The notes under the pieces were generated by a model, which was given only the letters and a program-made list of their open reading frames with translations, made no database searches and was not told the origin of the DNA. Below are positions 17,777-28,500 of a DNA stretch of 64,000 bases, piece by piece; positions within the stretch are counted from its first letter, which is position 1, and each line of letters starts with the position of its first letter. Made by a program: the position numbers and the translations under genes. Location: positions 41,845 through 105,844 of the forward strand of contig JANXWZ010000058.1 in assembly GCA_025350865.1 (NCBI GenBank), given 5' to 3'. Origin of the DNA: Rhodanobacteraceae bacterium (GTDB lineage Bacteria > Acidobacteriota > Terriglobia > Terriglobales > Acidobacteriaceae).

Positions 17777-19792
17777 TTATGGAAGCGATGGGGAGTCTTC
17801 CGGGTTTGATCGGGAGCGCTCAAACTTCCCTAAAACTTCATTGCCTGGTGGCTGGACGAGATGTCGTAACAGATTTCGACCGTAGCGCACCAAATTGAAA
17901 AGATTCGTTTTGTACCAGCAACACTGGATCATGTTGGATGACAATCCGCAGATGTAAGTGAGGCTTTCGACTTTTCCTTCCAACACGGCCGCGACTAAAC
18001 GGTGGTTGCCGTCAAGCACAGTGAGTGGGTCGGAATCCGTGAGGCCAATGAGAATGACCGCGCCCGTATTCAGGACGTCTTCTGACATGACCTCTCGAAT
18101 GTCTGAAATTTTTTCAACGAAGGGGTCTGCCTTACGCCGCCGTGTCTTGAGCGACTCTGCCACCTTGGTGATGGAGAAGTTTCCGCGAGCGACACGCGTC
18201 CACTGTGCCCGCGGGAAGACACGGATCTGTTTCAAATCCGCATCGCCGATCCTTACCTGAAACCATTCTGTGTCTGCTGGCAGTTCCCGCCAAAGTGCAC
18301 GGTGCCGGAGAGATAAGAGAGCGCGACGGCTGTCGCATTGTGCTTTGCTCTCCATGTCTGGATTGACCACAAGATCGCGGAAAGACTCGTGATACTCGGT
18401 GTACGCCTCATGGGCGAAATCGCTCTTGAGGAACTCGGCGATCACCTCATCCTCGGTGAGGCGGCGGATCAACCGGAACTGCGGGGGGGCGTTCTCGCCC
18501 TGGGTGCCAAGTGTGTCGAGAAGGAAGGGAACAGCGATTCCTACCAGGAAGACGATTAGCAGAACAAGCTGGACGAAGATAACCTGCTGAAGCGAGGAAT
18601 GAAATTTGCAGATCCCGGCAATGAGGGCACCGCTGAAGAGCAATTGATACCAGGTGGTCCGGGCGATCTTGTATGACATCTCGTAAGTCATGACCACCAC
18701 GCTCAGGCAGTAGATCAAGGTGGTGACTGCGTAGAGCGACAGGAGGTAGGAGAACCCGTGTGGTCCGGCGATTTGGAAACTGGCGCCGAAGAGTGTCGTC
18801 CAAACCCACGAGGGCGATAGGCGAAGGATGAGAGCGATGGCGGCTCCCACTGCGAGTACCAGAAGCAGGGCAGTACCTATAAGACGAAGATTCTTTCTCT
18901 CCTCGCGCTTGGCTCCGGCGATCACGGGAAACATTCCGTTGACAATGGCTGTAGAGCATGAAAAGGTGACGCGCCCCACCATGGCGATGGCGGCGTATAA
19001 GCCGGCCTCCCCGGGCTCAAAGAAGTGCTTGACCAGGACGATGTCGCAATTGTTGATGAGGACCTGCCCACCGAAGAAGATGGCGGCATGGGATACTTCC
19101 CGAAAGACTCGCTCGAAGGATAAAGGGTTCGGTTGAGTCCGAATAAGTGTTGGTTTGATTGCGATGAAGGCAATGGCGACTGCCGCAGCGTTTGCTATAA
19201 CTACGCCAGTGACTCCGAAGCCAAGCATCACCATGATGACCGAACCGGCCAGCCGGGCAACGCCTTCCAGAACCAGATTGGCGGCGAGCTGTTTGAAGCC
19301 GAAAGCACCTTGTATATACCCGCGTCTTGCGCCCAGCGGGACATAAAAGGCGACTCCGACTGCCAGAATCACGACAAGCCTTGATTCCGGCAAGTCGAGG
19401 TAGTTTGTGATCTGATGCTGCAATGCGATCAGCACGCCGGCCGTCGCTAGTCCACTCGCCCACGCGGCCCGCTGCAGATCACGGAAAGCCGCGTCGCGTG
19501 ACGGCGCGTCGTCTAATTTGGCGACCACTTTAGAAGTGACAATCTGGAAAGACAGGGTGACTGCTGAAATCAGAGTGAGAATCGTGTAGAGAGCATTCGC
19601 ATTGCCGAAGCCCTTCGGCCCCAGGAAATGAGCGACCGCAACGTTGTATAGGAGATTGATGGCAACAGCGAGAGTTGAGCCCGACAACAGGACCATGCTT
19701 CCCGAGATAATCCTCGCTTGCAGTCCTCTTTCAACTGTAGGCCCGGTTAACAATAGACACCCCTGGAGTCGAGTGGTGGCATTGAAATCCAA
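17777..19792 (-). CDS. Oligosaccharide flippase (Wzx/MATE-like) with C-terminal ParB/Srx-like domain
   Basis: N-terminal ~420 aa polytopic (NLLYNVAVAHFLGPKGFGNANALYTILTLI); C-terminal ~230 aa soluble, with VLDGNHRLVAAVLEGKVESLTYICG. Confidence 0.8.
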   Translation of the reverse strand: MDFNATTRLQGCLLLTGPTVERGLQARIISGSMVLLSGSTLAVAINLLYNVAVAHFLGPKGFGNANALYTILTLISAVTLSFQIVTSKVVAKLDDAPSRDAAFRDLQRAAWASGLATAGVLIALQHQITNYLDLPESRLVVILAVGVAFYVPLGARRGYIQGAFGFKQLAANLVLEGVARLAGSVIMVMLGFGVTGVVIANAAAVAIAFIAIKPTLIRTQPNPLSFERVFREVSHAAIFFGGQVLINNCDIVLVKHFFEPGEAGLYAAIAMVGRVTFSCSTAIVNGMFPVIAGAKREERKNLRLIGTALLLVLAVGAAIALILRLSPSWVWTTLFGASFQIAGPHGFSYLLSLYAVTTLIYCLSVVVMTYEMSYKIARTTWYQLLFSGALIAGICKFHSSLQQVIFVQLVLLIVFLVGIAVPFLLDTLGTQGENAPPQFRLIRRLTEDEVIAEFLKSDFAHEAYTEYHESFRDLVVNPDMESKAQCDSRRALLSLRHRALWRELPADTEWFQVRIGDADLKQIRVFPRAQWTRVARGNFSITKVAESLKTRRRKADPFVEKISDIREVMSEDVLNTGAVILIGLTDSDPLTVLDGNHRLVAAVLEGKVESLTYICGLSSNMIQCCWYKTNLFNLVRYGRNLLRHLVQPPGNEVLGKFERSRSNPEDSPSLP

Positions 19793-19983
19793 ACTCCCAC
19801 ACTCGAGGCCTTCGGATGCGATGTGGGTTTGTTACGGTTGTGTGATTTCGAACACTGTTGGGTACAAAACAAAGGCGGCCGAAGGGTTGCCTGACACCTG
19901 GATTGTTTTCGGGCTCACTGCCCGCCTTGTGTTCAATTTCCAACTCGTACAACGCAGACGGTTTCTCAGGCCTCAAACCGAGG

Positions 19984-20940
19984 ATGTCGTTCGTCAAAAG
20001 CGTGTTGGCCGTCTCTCTTTTCCTCTTGATCCACGGTTGCGAATTCGGATCAAAGGCGGTGGACCTCAAATACAAGGCCACAGGCAGCGCTCCCCAGGTG
20101 TTGGCGCTGTACGAAGCCTGGTTCGGACAGCCAAAGCATATTTCTGTCGGCTATTCGACGAACAACGCGGAGACCATCCGAACCCAGATTGCGCAGGCCA
20201 GGCAGCTAGGCGTCAGCGGTTTCGTAGTGGACTGGTACGGAAATCGCGACTCCTTCGTGGATAAGAGCTACGGGGTGATTCAGGAAGTTGCGGCGAAGAA
20301 CAAATTTACGGTGGCCATGATGTACGACGAGTCGGACACCGACGAAGGTGCGACGGATCAGGTGATAGCAGATCTGACCGCCTTCCATGAAAACTACCTC
20401 CTTAGCAATTCTCCTGGCCACCAGGCCTACCTGATGTACCAAGGCAGACCAGTGGTGTTCGTGTTTCCGCACGGGAGTCACACGGATTGGGCTCAGGTTA
20501 GGTCGGCGGTCAATCAATGGAGCTCGCCCCCGTGGCTGGTACAGGAGAACCTTCCTGGGCCGCATCCCGACGCCTTCGACGGGTTCTATCCGTGGGTCAA
20601 TCCGGGGCCGGACGGATGGGCGGCCGACGGACACAACTGGGGTGACCGGTATCTCGCGGACTTTTATAAAAATATGGCGGAGAAATACTCCGACAAGATC
20701 GTCGTCGGCGGCGCGTGGCCGCAGTTCGATGATCACCGGGCGTCCTGGAGCCTGAATCGGCACATATCCGCCCGTTGTGGGCAAACGTACCGCGACACGA
20801 TGGATCTATGGAAAAAATTCTTTCCCGCGGGGCAGGTCATCCCGTTCATGCTCGTCCAAACCTGGAACGACTATGAGGAGGGAACCGAAATTGAAAAAGG
20901 GATACCCTCTTGTCCGGCCGAGGCACCAAAGCCGCAGTGA
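19984..20940 (+). CDS. GH99-like glycoside hydrolase lipoprotein
   Basis: Lipobox-like MSFVKSVLAVSLFLLIHGCEFG; VLALYEAWFGQP...QLGVSGFVVDWYG...FTVAMMYDESD...PFMLVQTWNDYEEGTEIE as in GH99/GH71-like proteins. Confidence 0.75.
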   Translation: MSFVKSVLAVSLFLLIHGCEFGSKAVDLKYKATGSAPQVLALYEAWFGQPKHISVGYSTNNAETIRTQIAQARQLGVSGFVVDWYGNRDSFVDKSYGVIQEVAAKNKFTVAMMYDESDTDEGATDQVIADLTAFHENYLLSNSPGHQAYLMYQGRPVVFVFPHGSHTDWAQVRSAVNQWSSPPWLVQENLPGPHPDAFDGFYPWVNPGPDGWAADGHNWGDRYLADFYKNMAEKYSDKIVVGGAWPQFDDHRASWSLNRHISARCGQTYRDTMDLWKKFFPAGQVIPFMLVQTWNDYEEGTEIEKGIPSCPAEAPKPQ

Positions 20941-20983
20941 TGAGTGTGGGGTGCGCATTACCGAAATGGGGTCGGAGAAAGTT

Positions 20984-21478
20984 TCAGTTTGAACCCGCCT
21001 GGAAGACGCGGACCTGCCACCGTGTTTCCGACGGGGACATAACCACGATGAAACGTCCATGGACAACGCGTGTGGCAAGCACCGTATCTTTCGACATAAC
21101 CTTTTCCTCATACTCGACGTTGTCGATCATTTGGATCGAGAGACCTTCGGCGGAGTAGAAGACCACCTGAAGGTCATGGGAGCGGTCGGTGTAGAGGGTA
21201 TGGATTCCGCTGCGGCCCTGCGATTCGATAGTCGAACCAAGTTTCTCGCGTGCAGTTCCGATGAAGTCGCGATCGAGCTTTGCCGCCTGATTCTGGTCCA
21301 GCGCTTCCTGCAGACTTCTCCACGATTGAAGATAGTCGCGAACCACTGAGGTTTCGGTTTGTTTCTCCAGCGGCCGCGAACCCTGCAGGTCGGCTGGGCG
21401 GACGCGCACGGCAGGCTCGCCTGCCAGCCCCGGGACGGTAATCATCAGTCCACAGACAAGTGCGAGAGTCCTGGTCAT
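20984..21478 (-). CDS. Secreted protein of unknown function
   Basis: Signal MTRTLALVCGLMITVPGLAG; ATG overlaps the upstream stop (ATGA 21475-21478). Confidence 0.65.
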   Translation of the reverse strand: MTRTLALVCGLMITVPGLAGEPAVRVRPADLQGSRPLEKQTETSVVRDYLQSWRSLQEALDQNQAAKLDRDFIGTAREKLGSTIESQGRSGIHTLYTDRSHDLQVVFYSAEGLSIQMIDNVEYEEKVMSKDTVLATRVVHGRFIVVMSPSETRWQVRVFQAGSN

Positions 21479-22338
21479 CGTCCACCTTCCCAACGGATCT
21501 CATTGCCGGCCACGACGCCGCTGGCGGCTGAAATTTTCGCGCCCGGGATCGCTGGCAGATTGATGGTGGCGACGCCCTGCTTCAACGGAACGTCTACTGT
21601 TGTCTGCGAGTTTCCCGCCAGCTCGATAAAGGTCACGATGGTCCCATCCGGAATAGTGTTGCCGCTACAATCTCTCACCGGCGCGGTCTGGACTTCCAGC
21701 CTTGTCCCGTTTGGCTTGGCGGTAATCGAGAGGGAGCAGGGGTCACCGGGCACCTGATTGATGATGCGTGTACTGGATATGTTTCCAACGCGGGCCGTAA
21801 AGCGTGCGGCACTTTCTTTAGCGGCCGAGTCGAGCGTGGTCCAGGCCATCCCGTTCTTCGTCGTGACGATGCGGGTCTGGACAGCGCTGCCTGCCCCGGC
21901 CAGTTCAAGGGTGGCTGGCATGGGAACGGTGATCAGGTTACGGTAGGCGTCGAAGACGTAGACGGCGCCGCTGATCCCGTTGTGGGTATTCACGGGAAGG
22001 CGAGAAGGTTTGGCAAGAAAGCCGAGCGATTTGGCTTCATGGTCCGGTATCACGTCGAATTCCGCGACGTCCGCAGAGGCGCCTTCACCAAGGATGACCA
22101 GGTAGTGACCGGCACTATAGAGCTCGCCTGCCGCAAACGAAATAGGTGTGCCAAGCTGCACTTCGCGACGCAGAGCCTGTCCCGGGCCGACGATAATCAG
22201 CGCGCCCTTCCCGCTCCCATGAGTCGCAATTTCGAAGCTCTTTCCAGCGGGAACGGTATGAGGTACCTGCAATCCCTGCGCCACTGCCACGGACGCTGGC
22301 AGGAGGAGATAAGCTAACAACGCCTCGCGCACTCTCAC
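21475..22338 (-). CDS. Secreted protein of unknown function, Ig-like
   Basis: Signal MRVREALLAYLLLPASVAVAQG; beta-rich sequence; ATGA overlap with the upstream gene (22335-22338). Confidence 0.65.
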   Translation of the reverse strand: MRVREALLAYLLLPASVAVAQGLQVPHTVPAGKSFEIATHGSGKGALIIVGPGQALRREVQLGTPISFAAGELYSAGHYLVILGEGASADVAEFDVIPDHEAKSLGFLAKPSRLPVNTHNGISGAVYVFDAYRNLITVPMPATLELAGAGSAVQTRIVTTKNGMAWTTLDSAAKESAARFTARVGNISSTRIINQVPGDPCSLSITAKPNGTRLEVQTAPVRDCSGNTIPDGTIVTFIELAGNSQTTVDVPLKQGVATINLPAIPGAKISAASGVVAGNEIRWEGGR

Positions 22339-23468
22339 TGAATATTCCCCTGAATGTAGGTTGCGACGATAGTGCGTTCGGCGCTGATTTTGTCGGCCAG
22401 ATCCTGCGGAACCGGGACTCGGAAGTCAACCGGCGTCTGAGGCTGCAACGCCCGGTCTACATACTGTCCCGCTACCCATACGACCTGTCCGTTCTTGTCG
22501 TAAAAAGTTGAAAGAACGTGCGCCACGTTGACGGCGTGGCCGCTTTGGTTGGTGAGTTGCCCTGTCGCTGCCGCACCATGACCGCTGTTATATTGCTGGT
22601 TCTCAATTTCGACCACGGGATCGGCCGAGGCGGAGACCAGAACGGAAAGGGGATCCATGCGAATACTCGTGACCTTCGAGAGGGGAATCCCCGGGAAATG
22701 AATGATGAAGGGCGTTACCTGCTTGGGAAGAAGGGTCTGCGAGATCATGTCGAAGGCGCCCTCGCTATCCAGCACCGAACCGTCTTTGGAGACCAGCGTG
22801 GCGCGGACCGACACAAACGCAGGCATCACATCCTCGTTCAACAATTCACCCATTACGACCACGCCTTCCGCGCGATTGACCGGGTGCATATCGACAATAC
22901 GGACGTGCGGCGCTTCAACATCCTGCGTCCCCCAATCGTCGCCCGGACCGCGGTTGATGACATCCCAGCGGAGATAGTTCACCGGGATGACTTGCGGCGG
23001 GACGCGGGCCTGATGCTTCAGCGGCCACTGGACCACCCAACGATCGCCGCTCTTGATCGCATGCAGATCGCGCGTGTCGTCGAAGGTTCCGACAACGGAA
23101 GACCAGCGCATTTTCATCAGGAGTTCGGCGTCAGAGTCCGATTGATGCAGGGGCTGCACTTCGAAGCTGTCGAGCGTGGCATAAGTGCGAAGGCTAAGGC
23201 CACTGCCCGCCAGGTCGCGTTCGAACTCGGGTTCGGCGAATTCAGCTTTGTTCGCAAGACTCTCGTAGGCCTTTGCAGTGGCGCGCAGCTTCAGGAGAGC
23301 GCCAAGTTCTTCTACCGCCGATTGCGGGGTGGAAGTTGACCCCAGCGCCCCGCCTTTTCTGCCTCCGGCATAGGAGATTGCAGACGCGTTGGGCCAGATT
23401 GTGCCAGCAGCCACTACCAAGATGGTCGCGGCAAAGATGAAGATAGCGAGCGACATTCCTCGTTTCAT
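22335..23468 (-). CDS. Membrane-anchored protein of unknown function
   Basis: N-terminal TM MKRGMSLAIFIFAATILVVAAGTIW; beta-rich C-terminal part; ATGA overlap with the upstream gene (23465-23468). Confidence 0.65.
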   Translation of the reverse strand: MKRGMSLAIFIFAATILVVAAGTIWPNASAISYAGGRKGGALGSTSTPQSAVEELGALLKLRATAKAYESLANKAEFAEPEFERDLAGSGLSLRTYATLDSFEVQPLHQSDSDAELLMKMRWSSVVGTFDDTRDLHAIKSGDRWVVQWPLKHQARVPPQVIPVNYLRWDVINRGPGDDWGTQDVEAPHVRIVDMHPVNRAEGVVVMGELLNEDVMPAFVSVRATLVSKDGSVLDSEGAFDMISQTLLPKQVTPFIIHFPGIPLSKVTSIRMDPLSVLVSASADPVVEIENQQYNSGHGAAATGQLTNQSGHAVNVAHVLSTFYDKNGQVVWVAGQYVDRALQPQTPVDFRVPVPQDLADKISAERTIVATYIQGNIQ

Positions 23469-25219
23469 GAGGTGGCTCCCCCAGCAACAAGATCGTAATA
23501 AAGATACGGCTGTTCGGTTGCCCACCCGTTGCGAAGCTTCTCTTCAGGAAGGAAGACGACCAAAATCGCCAGAAGGCTAAAGCCCACTGGGAGCGTTCCC
23601 CAGAGGATCCCCTGCATATGTGTCGGCCTATCACTCGCGTTCATTGGCGTGGCTGGAGGAACGCCGTCTTTGCTCCAGATCGTAACCGTCCGGTCGTCCA
23701 GCGCATCCACTTGACGCCACCCTGCGAAGTAGAGCAGAGGAGCATAGTAAGGGTCGCGTACGATCACGAATTTCAGGCCGTAACGATCCGCGTGGTTGAG
23801 CATGGCGCGCAGTGAGTCGAGACCGGGCTTGCCAAAGTATTTTGAGCTGGTAAGCGCCGCACCGCCGAACTCGGTGAGTTCCGGCAGGGCGCGGGAGGAG
23901 TTTGATTCCCCGTCCACACTATTGGCATTGGTCTGGATCGCGAGGCGGGACAGCTTGTTGCCAAACCCAAGCGTGATGTACCGATACTGGTCGTGGCCGT
24001 CGCGGTTGAGCCACAGCGCCACGGAGTCGACGCTGAAATTAGACGCGTCCGCGGGTCGGAAGGTCGACCATGAAACCGCCAGCGCGCAGGTCGCGGCGGC
24101 CAGGCCAGCTATCGGAATCAATGCCTTGAGCCGGAATCGGTCGACCAGCGTGGCAATGATCGAGCCGAGTATAGGAAGGCATAGCAGGGTCGCCCAGTAG
24201 CTGAAACGCTCAAAGGTCAACACGTCAAAGGCGCGGCCCAGAAGGAGATGAGCGACCGGCGTGGTACCACCGAGGCCGACCAGAAAAGCCGCCCAAAATC
24301 CAATCATCAGCGGACGGAGGCGAACGACACTGCTGCCGCGCATCACGATAAAGGGGACGGCTAGGATAAGGGCGCCGTACGGTACGACGAAGTAATTCAC
24401 TCCCCATTCGGGGCTCAGCAGGAAGTTGGCGCGGCTGGGGTGGGGGATCGGCGTTTGGGTGACCGGATTGTGAATCAAACCAATCCAGAATGGCAAAAGC
24501 ACGACAGCAATCGCTGCACCTGCCACCAGGGCAAGAGATACAAGGCGAATGAGGAGAGCCGCCACGGAGGTCTTCTCGGGGTCTTCAGAGCTTCGTGCAT
24601 CCATCACGACAAGTGCGCACACCGGCAAGGCGAAGAACGCCGAGCCGAACAACAGGGTAGCGTGATGGGCCGCAGCCGCTGTGACCAGCAGGATGGATGC
24701 TTTGAGGAAGGAGCGCCAGCTTCCGGATCGCAACCAGCGGTAGAAGTAGGGGAGGGCATTCAGGTAAATGGGTGCAGCGAGCGTGGTGCTCAACTGGCCA
24801 GCCGAGTACACCAGAAAGCTCTCGGAGCCCAGGAACACTGAGGCCAACGCCGCGTAGGATGCAGCGCGCGGACTGACCCACAGCTCTGAAAAGCGGTAAA
24901 CACCGACGGCGAGCAGCACGATGCCAACGAACTGCACGGCCATATACGCCATGTTGAGCCCAAAGATGTACGACAGGAGCGCTGTCCATTGCTGTGGTAA
25001 CGGCGGGTACGTAGTCTGCGAGAATCCGGCAAACCACTTCGGATTCCAAGGGTCGAACCAATGATGCACGTAGTGAGATGCGAAGAAGATGTGGAAATTC
25101 GTGTCGTAAGACTTGAGGGGCAGCTGCATCAGGAGAAGCGGCAGGTGGATCGCGACGGCAGCCATGATGATGAAGCTCATGGGTACGGGTCGTTCCGGAG
25201 CGAGAGTAGGCGCTGACAT
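23465..25219 (-). CDS. Polytopic membrane protein, GT-C/GT39-like
   Basis: Multiple TM segments; SYDTNFHIFFASHYVHHWFDPWNPKWFAGFSQTTYPPLPQQWTALLSY resembles GT-C first-loop regions. Confidence 0.7.
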   Translation of the reverse strand: MSAPTLAPERPVPMSFIIMAAVAIHLPLLLMQLPLKSYDTNFHIFFASHYVHHWFDPWNPKWFAGFSQTTYPPLPQQWTALLSYIFGLNMAYMAVQFVGIVLLAVGVYRFSELWVSPRAASYAALASVFLGSESFLVYSAGQLSTTLAAPIYLNALPYFYRWLRSGSWRSFLKASILLVTAAAAHHATLLFGSAFFALPVCALVVMDARSSEDPEKTSVAALLIRLVSLALVAGAAIAVVLLPFWIGLIHNPVTQTPIPHPSRANFLLSPEWGVNYFVVPYGALILAVPFIVMRGSSVVRLRPLMIGFWAAFLVGLGGTTPVAHLLLGRAFDVLTFERFSYWATLLCLPILGSIIATLVDRFRLKALIPIAGLAAATCALAVSWSTFRPADASNFSVDSVALWLNRDGHDQYRYITLGFGNKLSRLAIQTNANSVDGESNSSRALPELTEFGGAALTSSKYFGKPGLDSLRAMLNHADRYGLKFVIVRDPYYAPLLYFAGWRQVDALDDRTVTIWSKDGVPPATPMNASDRPTHMQGILWGTLPVGFSLLAILVVFLPEEKLRNGWATEQPYLYYDLVAGGATS

Positions 25220-25381
25220 TTCTTAGGGATTCCTCGTGCTATTCGGTTCCGATGCAACGGAACCACCTGCTGTTGCTCTGGCGACGTACGGAGAGAAGCA
25301 TAATTTGCGGATGTACGGCGCTTCCCGATCTACAAGAAGATTCGACGATCTCCCCACCGAATGAGGCATTCAGGTACAACC

Positions 25382-25407
25382 GAAGTTGTACAAAACGATA
25401 CAACTTC
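25382..25407. promoter_or_regulatory. Perfect 9-8-9 dyad in a divergent intergenic region (candidate operator)
   Basis: GAAGTTGTA(25382-25390)-CAAAACGA-TACAACTTC(25399-25407), between divergent genes at 25219 and 25503. Confidence 0.5.
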
Positions 25408-25502
25408 CTCCCTCCCAAAGGGCATCGAACCGTATCGAAGCGCCGCTGCAATCCGGAGCAGAGTTCCTCTCCCAGCAACTTTAAAACAGCCATGTATCTG
25501 CG

Positions 25503-28500
25503 GTGTACGGGTGCCCCTTGAACGGACCAACTGAGTATTACCGAATCCTCTTATTCGCGTCGGTAATGCTATTTTCGACTGCGTCGTTTGGGCAGACGTA
25601 TGAGGTTAAGCCAGACTCGTCGGCGCAGCCTGCAGCCCAGGCTGGCAAGCCGGGTGCTTCTGAGAAACCGTCCGTCACTGGCCAGGATATGGGTTGGGGC
25701 TCAAACATCCAGAATGCACGGTTGGCTCATGCAGCGGAGCTTGCCCTTCAAAAAGGCGATCATGCGCTGGCGTTTACGTATGCGCAACGTGCGGCCCAGG
25801 CTGCGCCGAATGATCCCCAGCTATGGTTTCTGCTCGGCTATGCCGCCCGCCTGAATGGCCGTTACGGTCCGGCATCCGATGCCTACCAGCATGGTTTGAA
25901 GCTGCGTCCATCGTCGATCGACGGCATGGCTGGGCTGGCGCAGACTTACAGCGCTTCGGGAAGAATCGCTGAAGCCGAGCGGCTCTTGCGGCAGGTTGTT
26001 GCCGCTGCTCCCGGCCGCCGCAACGAACTCGCGATGCTGGGCGAAATTTACATGAAACAAGATAACTACCCGGGGGCGTTGGAGTGGCTCGGCAAAGCGG
26101 AGCGTGTGCAGCCCACGGCGCAAACTGAGCTTCTGCTTTCTGTCGCCTATCTGCACCTGAAGCAAACGGATATGGCCAGCCGCTACCTCGAAATGGCCAG
26201 GACACGGGATCCGAATAATCCAGATGTAGAGCGGTCATTGGCGGCGTTCTACCGGGAAGTGCTTGACTATCCAAAGGCGATCGAGGCTCTCACCCGGATC
26301 CGCAATCCAAGGCCGGATGCGATCGCCGAATTGGCTTATACCTACGAGCTGGCCGGCCAGCCCGAAGAGGCCGCGCGGACTTACGCACGAGCAGCGAACC
26401 TGTTGCCGCGCGATCTGAATCTGCAACTCTCCGCTGCCCAGGCATACGTCAGTATTACTTCGTTCGATCAGGCGGAAAACTTTCTGCAGCGCGCGGACAA
26501 GGTCAACTCCAACTACTACCGTCTCCACGCTATCCGCGGCGCCATCGCGCGTGTCCAGGATCGCGAAGCAGATGCGGCACGCGAGTTCAGCGCAGCAATC
26601 TCCACTCTACCTTCGACCCCGGTTGAGGGTCCACTGTACGGGATTCAGCTGCACATGAATCTGATCCCGCTGTATCGGGACCTGAACGAGCCTGACAAAT
26701 CGCGTCAGGCGTTGATGACCGCGCAGAAGCTGATTTCTGCCGTCGACGACCAGGCTGGAGACAGGGCACCGTTCCTGCGAATCCGGTCTATCATCCACTT
26801 CGAACTCGAAGAGTACGACGCGGCGTTGAGCGACCTGAAAGCTTCGCTTGCGCTGAAGCCAAACGACCCCAACAGTCTGCAACTGGAGGGCGATGTGCTG
26901 ATGAAGCTATCGCGCACTGATGAGGCGGTAGCCGTATTCCAGCAGGTTCTGAAAATCGATCCGCATAGCCGCTTCGCCCTGACGTCCTTGGGTTTTGCCT
27001 CGCGGGCTGCGGGCAAGAATGCGGAGGCTGAGCGGTACTTCAACCTCCTCGCGAAAGACTACCCGTCATCGTTTGTGCCATACCTGGCTTTGGGCGATAT
27101 GTATGCGGATAACCACGAGTTCAAGAAAGCGCAGCTTGCTTACGATGAGGGCTACAAAAGGGCGCCCGGCAACGCGATGATCGTCGCAGGCGGTATGAAT
27201 GCGTCCATCGAATTTCATGACTTGCCTCTGGCTGGCGAATGGCAGAAGCGCGTCACGGAAGCGATCTCCGCGGTCCCACAGGTGTTGCGTGAGGAAGAGC
27301 GTTACTTCTACTTTACGGGTGATGCTTCACGCTCGATGGAGCTTGGGCGCCGGGCAATCAAGCTCATTCCACGTGACCGGGAGGTCGTGGTCTACCTCGG
27401 ATACGACCTCCTCCACGAGCAGCAGTGGGACGAGTTGAAGGCTCTGGCCGATGAGTACCTGAACGTCTTCCCCAAGGAGCCGGATGTTCCGCTCTTGGCG
27501 GGATACGTGTACAAGCACAGCGGCGATCTGGAAAAAGCTGTCGACGGGTTTAGTGAGGCGCTGCGGCGCGACCCGACCGTCGCCACGGCTTACACCAACC
27601 GCGGATTTGTCTATAACGACCTGCGCAAGCCCGATCTGGCAGCGGCGGATTTTGAGGCTTCTCTCAAACTGAAGCCCAACGATCCCGATGCGCACATGGG
27701 TCTGGCGTTCGCATATCTCAATCTGCGTCGTCCGGCCGCTGCCATCGACCAGACGCAGTTGGCGGAAGCCCTGGCTGGAGACTCGGTGCTGATCCATGCG
27801 ATTCGCGCCACGGCCTATGGCCGCATGGGCATGCTGGCCAGGTCCAGCCGCGAATATGTGGCCGCCCTCAAGTTCACTCCCGCTGATGCTTCGTTGTATC
27901 TGGGGCTGGCAAACATCTATTTCGCCCAGCGCCGCTACCATGAGGCATTGGGTGAGTTGCAGTCCGCCATTCAATACGCCCCGGCCGAACCTGCGACTTA
28001 CGCGTTGATGGCGCGTGCGAATGCCGAGTTGAAAAACCGCGAAGAAACCATGCGCAACGTTCAGTTGGCCGAACAGTACGCCGCGCAAACGGTGACGGCG
28101 TCGGCCACAAAGAGCAATGAGGTGGCCCCACCAGCGAGTGCAAGTGACATCTACGTTGCGACTGGCCAGGCGTTGAGCATTCTGGGCGACAAGGAGGCAG
28201 CCATGGCGCGCTACGCCAAGGCCTTGACCATGCTCCCGAAAGATCGCGTTGGCGTGCGACTGGCTGTGGCTCAGGAGATGGCAAAGGCTGGTCACGTCGA
28301 GGATGCCGAACGCCAACTAGCCCTGGCGCAAATGGAAGTCGCGGCCAAAGACGCGGAGGCTCCCACGGGTGAGCAGTACATTTCCATCGCAGGAGTTCTT
28401 CAGCAGCTGCATGAGTACGAGCTTTCCGAGACCTACCTCGAGCGAGCCAAGGACGCCGGTGCCCCCGATGCGGCGGTCCGGATTAGTCTGGCGAACAGCT

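Noticed and set aside
22518-23339. 273-aa plus-strand ORF
   Set aside because: Antisense to the ATGA-coupled gene 22335..23468; Arg/His-rich composition typical of shadow ORFs in GC-rich DNA.
27327-28316. 329-aa minus-strand ORF
   Set aside because: Antisense to the TPR/beta-barrel gene, which has consistent TPR motifs throughout.
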